From assembly GCA_032158295.1 (NCBI GenBank), contig CM063252.1, positions 15,897,952-15,961,951 on the forward strand: DNA of 64,000 bases. Reading direction: 5' to 3'. The notes under the pieces were generated by a model that saw only the letters and a list, made by a program, of their open reading frames with translations, made no database searches and had not been told where the DNA came from. The stretch is from Pycnopodia helianthoides. Lineage: Eukaryota; Echinodermata; Asteroidea; Forcipulatida; Asteriidae. Numbering within the stretch: the first letter of the stretch is position 1; the number at the start of each line of letters is the position of its first letter. Both the position numbers and the translations under genes were made by a program. Below are positions 49,701 through 55,700 of the stretch, piece by piece.

Positions 49701-52700
49701 CTGTACCACTGAACCTTAGTGGTCGCTCTGTACCACTGAACCTTAGTGGTCATTCTGTACCACTGAACCTTAGTGGGTCATTCTGTACCACTGAACCTTA
49801 GTGGGTCATTCTGTACCACTGAACCCTAGTGCTCATTCTGTACCACTGAACCTTAGTGGTCACTCTGTACCACTGAACCTTAGTGGTCACTCTGTACCAC
49901 TGAACCTTAGTGGTCACTCTATACCACTGAACCTTAGTGGTCACTCTGTATCACTGAACCTTAATGGTCATTCTGTACCACTGAACCTTAGTGGTCGCTC
50001 TGTACCACTGAACCTTAGTGGTCGCTCTGTACCACTGAACCTTAGTGGGTCACTCTGTACCACTGAACCTTAGTGGGTCACTCTGTACCACTGAACCTTA
50101 GTGGTCATTCTGTACCACTGAACCTTAGCGGTCACTCTGTACCACTGAACCTTAGTGGGTCACTCTGTACCACTGAACCTTAGTGGGTCACTCTGTACCA
50201 CTGAACCCTAGTGGTCACTTTGTACCACTGTGTGTTTTTTCAGTGTGCTGAAGTCAAAAAATACAATCTTATTCATTAAAAAAATTTAAATACATCGTCA
50301 GAGATCGTTAAAATTTATCCTTAATAAAAAGGGGAGAAAAGGGGACAGCCTCTAAAAAAGGAAGCGGGCAGGCACGCCAAACATGTTTTTAAAATCATTT
50401 TGCCTAAGTACTGTACCTGCTGTTGTAGATATACAGAACGATCTATTTTATGTGTGTGTTTTGAAATTTCTGTTTGACATGCACAATTCCAATTAGTCAA
50501 AACAAAGTTGACAGTACTTCATACCTGTATGGAGCCATTTCCCCCCCAAAAATAATTGGTTCCAAACTTTGTGTAAATTTAGACTGCGCACGAGCTTTGG
50601 AAGTAATTACCTAATCGTGTTACAGTTTCACTTCCTCCGAATGTCATAACACAGTACTTGCATTGCAGAGGGTTTTTTCTGTTTTCCCTGCATCCAGAAA
50701 ATGTTATCGGGGATCAAAGACTCAAGAGCCCCAACCCTTCCTTCTTGACAAAAGGAACAGAGAGCTTTCAAAACTCGTTAACTGAAATTTTTATTGACAG
50801 ATTGCTTTTTGCGTTTTTTTTTTCTTCTTTTTCTAAAGCATTTTAACTTCTGTAACTTCACATCTCAATTCCAATCGGTCAAAACAAAGTTGACAGCACT
50901 TCATACGTGTATGGAACCATTTTTCTCGAGATAACTGGTTCTAATCCGGAGGTCGTTGGTTCAAATCCCGCTCTAGTCAATTTCTTCTTTGTTCAAACCC
51001 AAAACTATTTGAAATCTACCCAGTCAGTTTCCCAAGGTTGTAGTTTATTACATGATACCTCACATCTCAATCTTTATTGATAGATTGTTTTGGTTTTTTT
51101 TCATTTTTTTCTAATGCATTTTTAACTTCTATAACTTCTAAGATCTCAACCGTGACATTAAAAAAAGCGAACACTCTTTCAGCGTCCACACGAGACTGAT
51201 CTTTCACTAAGGGTTTTAACTTCCAATTGAATCCGATATATACTGGGAAAACAACATTTGAACAGTCGGCTAACTCAATTTCCTCCGAACTTTTATCGAA
51301 CCTGCCCCGCCAGCGCACCTGCAGCCCCGTGACCGCGGCAGACAAGGGAGTCCTTCAGACGCAAGTAAGGTAAGTTGCTTATCAAAAGTACCTCGTTGAC
51401 CATTAAGAGGGGGAGAGTTGCCAACACTGACTGACAGCTCACAGACTACTCTATTACATGTAGGCCTATGTACGGTGAAAGAAAAACACTTATTCAAGAA
51501 CGAATGGCAGCCTTTTTTTGGGGGGGGGGTTTTAATGAAATATCCTCAAGAAAGACGGAAAAGTAGGGGAGAGAAATGTAATGGTTGGGGCTGTTTGGGC
51601 ACACGTCTGAAAAAAAATGTGCCACAATGCTGTGCTCTGGTTTGATTATCTGCCAATTACACACTAGGTGCGTCTGGGTAATGCGTTAATGAGAAACACG
51701 CCAGGTGAAGGAAGCCATGATGTCGCTAACCCATAAGGAGCGAGGGACACTTTGGTTATACTTTATATTATATTAAGATATGTAATGCGTAGCTGTACGC
51801 AGCTGACCCGGGCGGCTTTTTTGTGAGCTAGGTCAAGCCGAAGATAACAAGAGTTGTAAGTCCCGTGGTCAGGGCGGATGAAGGAAGGAAAGACTTGACA
51901 GGTAATCAGATGCCAGACCAGCGCTTTCCAATTATTATTGCTACCTGTTGGACATGTTGAACAAAACCAACAAGAGGGGGGGGGGGGTGGAACTCAGGGT
52001 TTGCTGTTAACTTTTTCAGTGACTATAGCTAGCAGGACCAGTTAACTTGTCATTTCACTGGTCCCCCAGCTTTTTCACTTTTCCATACTTCATTCATATT
52101 AAAATTTGGATGTTATTCAACAATGAGCTAGCCAGCCGGACCACTTGGAGTGAAGTTTGACTGTTCCTCGGGTGTTTTTGCCAGCATTCGGCCAGCGTCC
52201 CACTGGTTGAGGGAGAACGCTGGCCGGACTGTAAAAAACGAGAAAAATTAAAATCCAGCAAAGTAAGGGACATTTCTTAACTTCTGCGACCCAAGGACCC
52301 ATTTTCGATACTGCAAAGTGTAAACAAACTCAAAATCATCCAAACACCACATGGGGTCAATTAAGTTAATTTTTATTCTTGCCCCCCCCTTCCCCCAACT
52401 CTTCCCCCATTCCAGCGGGACGTATGATTGATTAAAGAGAAGGTGTCTTCGCTTATTTTTCTCCCAGCAAATCAGAAAATAAATATTTTTCCCTCGATCA
52501 AAAAATTACAGCACTTCCAGTCGCCTCTCTGGAGACAATCCACACTGAATGCAGTTGAGGAAGCTCAGCGTTAGAATTTATTATTGCTGGTTTTTATATA
52601 AATTAAAAAAACAGGGGGGGGGGGGAGACACGAAAACTGATGCAACAAATCAACAGAACCTCCCCGAGGGATGATTAGAGATGGGATAATTACCCCCCGG

Positions 52701-55700
52701 GGAAAAAACAGATTAATTATCATCAATAAAGCCTATACGTTGTGATGGTGGCAAACATCCTGACTGGTCTGTATCGGACCCGGACCCGGACACTTTGACA
52801 TGTCCGAGAGTCTCTGAATCACTGTATAATGATCAATGGTGAAATCCACAAAAATAAACCTCAGCGCATGCTCGACTTCTGTACATGTAGAGAACAAGCT
52901 TTGCAGAAAGTCGTTAGAGCAAGACTGGTGACGTAAGCATCACCCACGGCTGATGAAGTAAAGTCAGGTGGTAAACAAAAAAGGAAGCTTAGAGTGCAAA
53001 AAAAGTAGCTACATGTAAGCACGAAACAATTTTTTCTAACCAGAATAGGGTAACCAGCCAGAAGTTGCCATGTCGCACGCACCATCTGTGACTGGCTACC
53101 TGCTTGAACCTTGCTTAGCAGAACGTTGCTCAGCAAAATTTCCTGCTTAAACAGCTCAATGAATTTGGTCCCAAGGAGTTCCATACACACCCGTGGCTGA
53201 TGAAGTCAAGTAAGGTGGTAAAAAGTAAGCAGTTAGCACCAGTATTAGAGCCGGATGCTGAAAGCTTGTAGTCTGTATGTATTGCAAGCTTTGTTTCCTA
53301 GATTCTTATTAGAATCTTAAAGGCAGAGGATACTTTTGGTAATTACTCACAAAATACTTGGTAAGGAGCACCTGAGAGCTGCTGATACATGTTGTATAAA
53401 ACATTCTGAGAAACGACTCCCTCTGAAGTAACGTAGTTTTTTGAGACAGAGGTTATTCTAATCTGAGAACTAGGCCTCAGGCAGGAAGCCTTTCTCAGAC
53501 ATCTGAAAGCAGACAATTCTATGAAACAAGGATGTTTGTTTCTTTCATTATTTTTGAGCAACTTCGATGAACCAATTGAGCCCGATCATTCACAGATTTG
53601 TTATCTCATGCATTCATAAATGTTGGGATACACGTACACCAAGTGAGGATACTAGTCTTTGACAAACCCCTACCAAAAGTATAATATCCTGCCTTTTAAT
53701 CGCCACATACATGTATGGATTGATTTGGTCTTCAAGGTGGAATTGGAAATTGTTAACGGTGGGGATTCAAATCTCGACAGGTTTGTGACTAGCACCGTGG
53801 ATCCAGCTGTAGCCGTAGCCATAGCCGCTAGTTCGGACACGGCCTTACTCTTCTGAAACCGTAGTTGAACCGTCCCCTCATAAAACGACACTCAGGTTCT
53901 TCACTGGTATTGAACAACAGCGCACCCACCGCCCCAATTCACAGTAATACATTGTACTCTACAAAAAAAGGTGTACTAGAAAGAGGGGGATTTTCAACTG
54001 GTCTACATCCCCCCCTAGAAAGTCTACCGAGTTGATACAATGCAGATGGCCTGCCATCCAGGAAGCCCCCCATGCATTGTAATATTAGAGAGGTATAATG
54101 GTTAGAGGAGTGCCTCAGGTGCTGGCCCCCTCTCTGTGCATCCTACGGTCTTATTCTATTAGGCTAAGCGTACCGCTGGGACGGTAACTATACATCTTGT
54201 GTTGAGCTGAACCTTCCTGTATTGGCAGATAGGAGAAGTCCGAGCAGGGAAGGTGAGGGGGGAGGGGGGGGGAGGAGGCACCCCCTAGAAGAGGGGTTCA
54301 GACATTCACGGTCTGGTGGGTTCCTTATGAAAAAAACTGGCGGGCAGATCGGCGGGCAAGGAGGGGAAGAGAGAGGAGACGGGTGGAATTGAAGATGGCG
54401 GCAGAGGAACTACTTCTTTTCTTGATTTTTTCCCCTCTCCAATGCACGTGTCTTTGGATCTTAATATGCTTTTAACTTCACAGCCAGCCATAATGGCAGT
54501 ACTTAATCAATAACCATACGTACAATGTGTATCAGTTATTCTGCAATGAATGAACCCAAGCATATGTTGTTTATAGTTTGACTAATGTCGCAACGCCATC
54601 TTCATGAGGGAAGGGCTGGCAGGGGAACATTTTCAAAAGGATTTTGTGTTTTCATGTATACTTTTCATTAATTTCTTTTCTTTAAAATGTCACTCTTCCG
54701 GAAAAGACAAGAAAATCATCTGTTCGCTTGGGTTCACCACTTGACTATGCTCCGGTCTGTGGTGGGATTCGAACCGGGGTACACCAAGAGGTGAAAGGCA
54801 GGGAAAGAAACAGCTGTGCCAACCTGATCCCCAATTTTCCTTATTTCTAATATTTTTTTTTAAAAGCTGGTCAATGATCATATTTCATTGCTGGCCCCAG
54901 GATTATCAGTTTAGGAGGACTATGGAAAAGACATGATTCAATTGGAGTGGATTGCATCAAAATACTTCCCCTTTTTTTTTTTTTTTTTTAAATAATCGTG
55001 CGCGCACAGCAGTCAGCTTATCAGAGTTTCCTTTCTTCAGCACTTCCCTTCCAGGGTTTTGTGTGTTTAGTGACGAGAGGTATTGATACGGCGTGGGCTG
55101 CCCATGGTAGACTCTAATTTTTTTACAGAAAATAATCAACTAAAAACATACATAGAGATGCGAAACACATACCCACTGTATATTGACATACTTCTAGCAA
55201 TACGTACAATGACCTGTAATACTATAATTTAACTTATTACAAACATTAACACGTCATTTCTGAGGGACAGCATCAAAATAAACGTTTTTGTGCTTAGCCA
55301 CAATCATGGGTACACTTTTTTTGTTACAAAGACACCAAATGAACGACACATAAATATTGAGTAACTCTTTGCAGATCTGGTATTCGACAAACTCAGGTAC
55401 TTTCTACTCTTCATTCACACAGCGCTGGTTAATTAATTTACAAACAACATTGGAATAACTGTTACATCACTGGTTTTCAAACTGTTGTTCATAACATGGA
55501 CACACACAAAATGTGTACCCATGACTGTGGCTGTGTACATTTGAATTGAATGGCTGAACACGGTGTACAATGTACACGTGTCTCTAAACTAACACAAAGA
55601 TTACGTAAAAGCATGCGGTCTATACATTGGTAACTGGCAAAGACCAGTTTTCTGCACTTTGTGTGACCCGGCACATACATGAAATGACAAACCTGTGAAA

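Noticed and set aside
49568..50073. Open frames encoding HSVPLNLSG repeats
   Set aside because: A product of the 27-bp minisatellite, whose unit length is a multiple of three; sits inside a chimaerin intron with no splice evidence.
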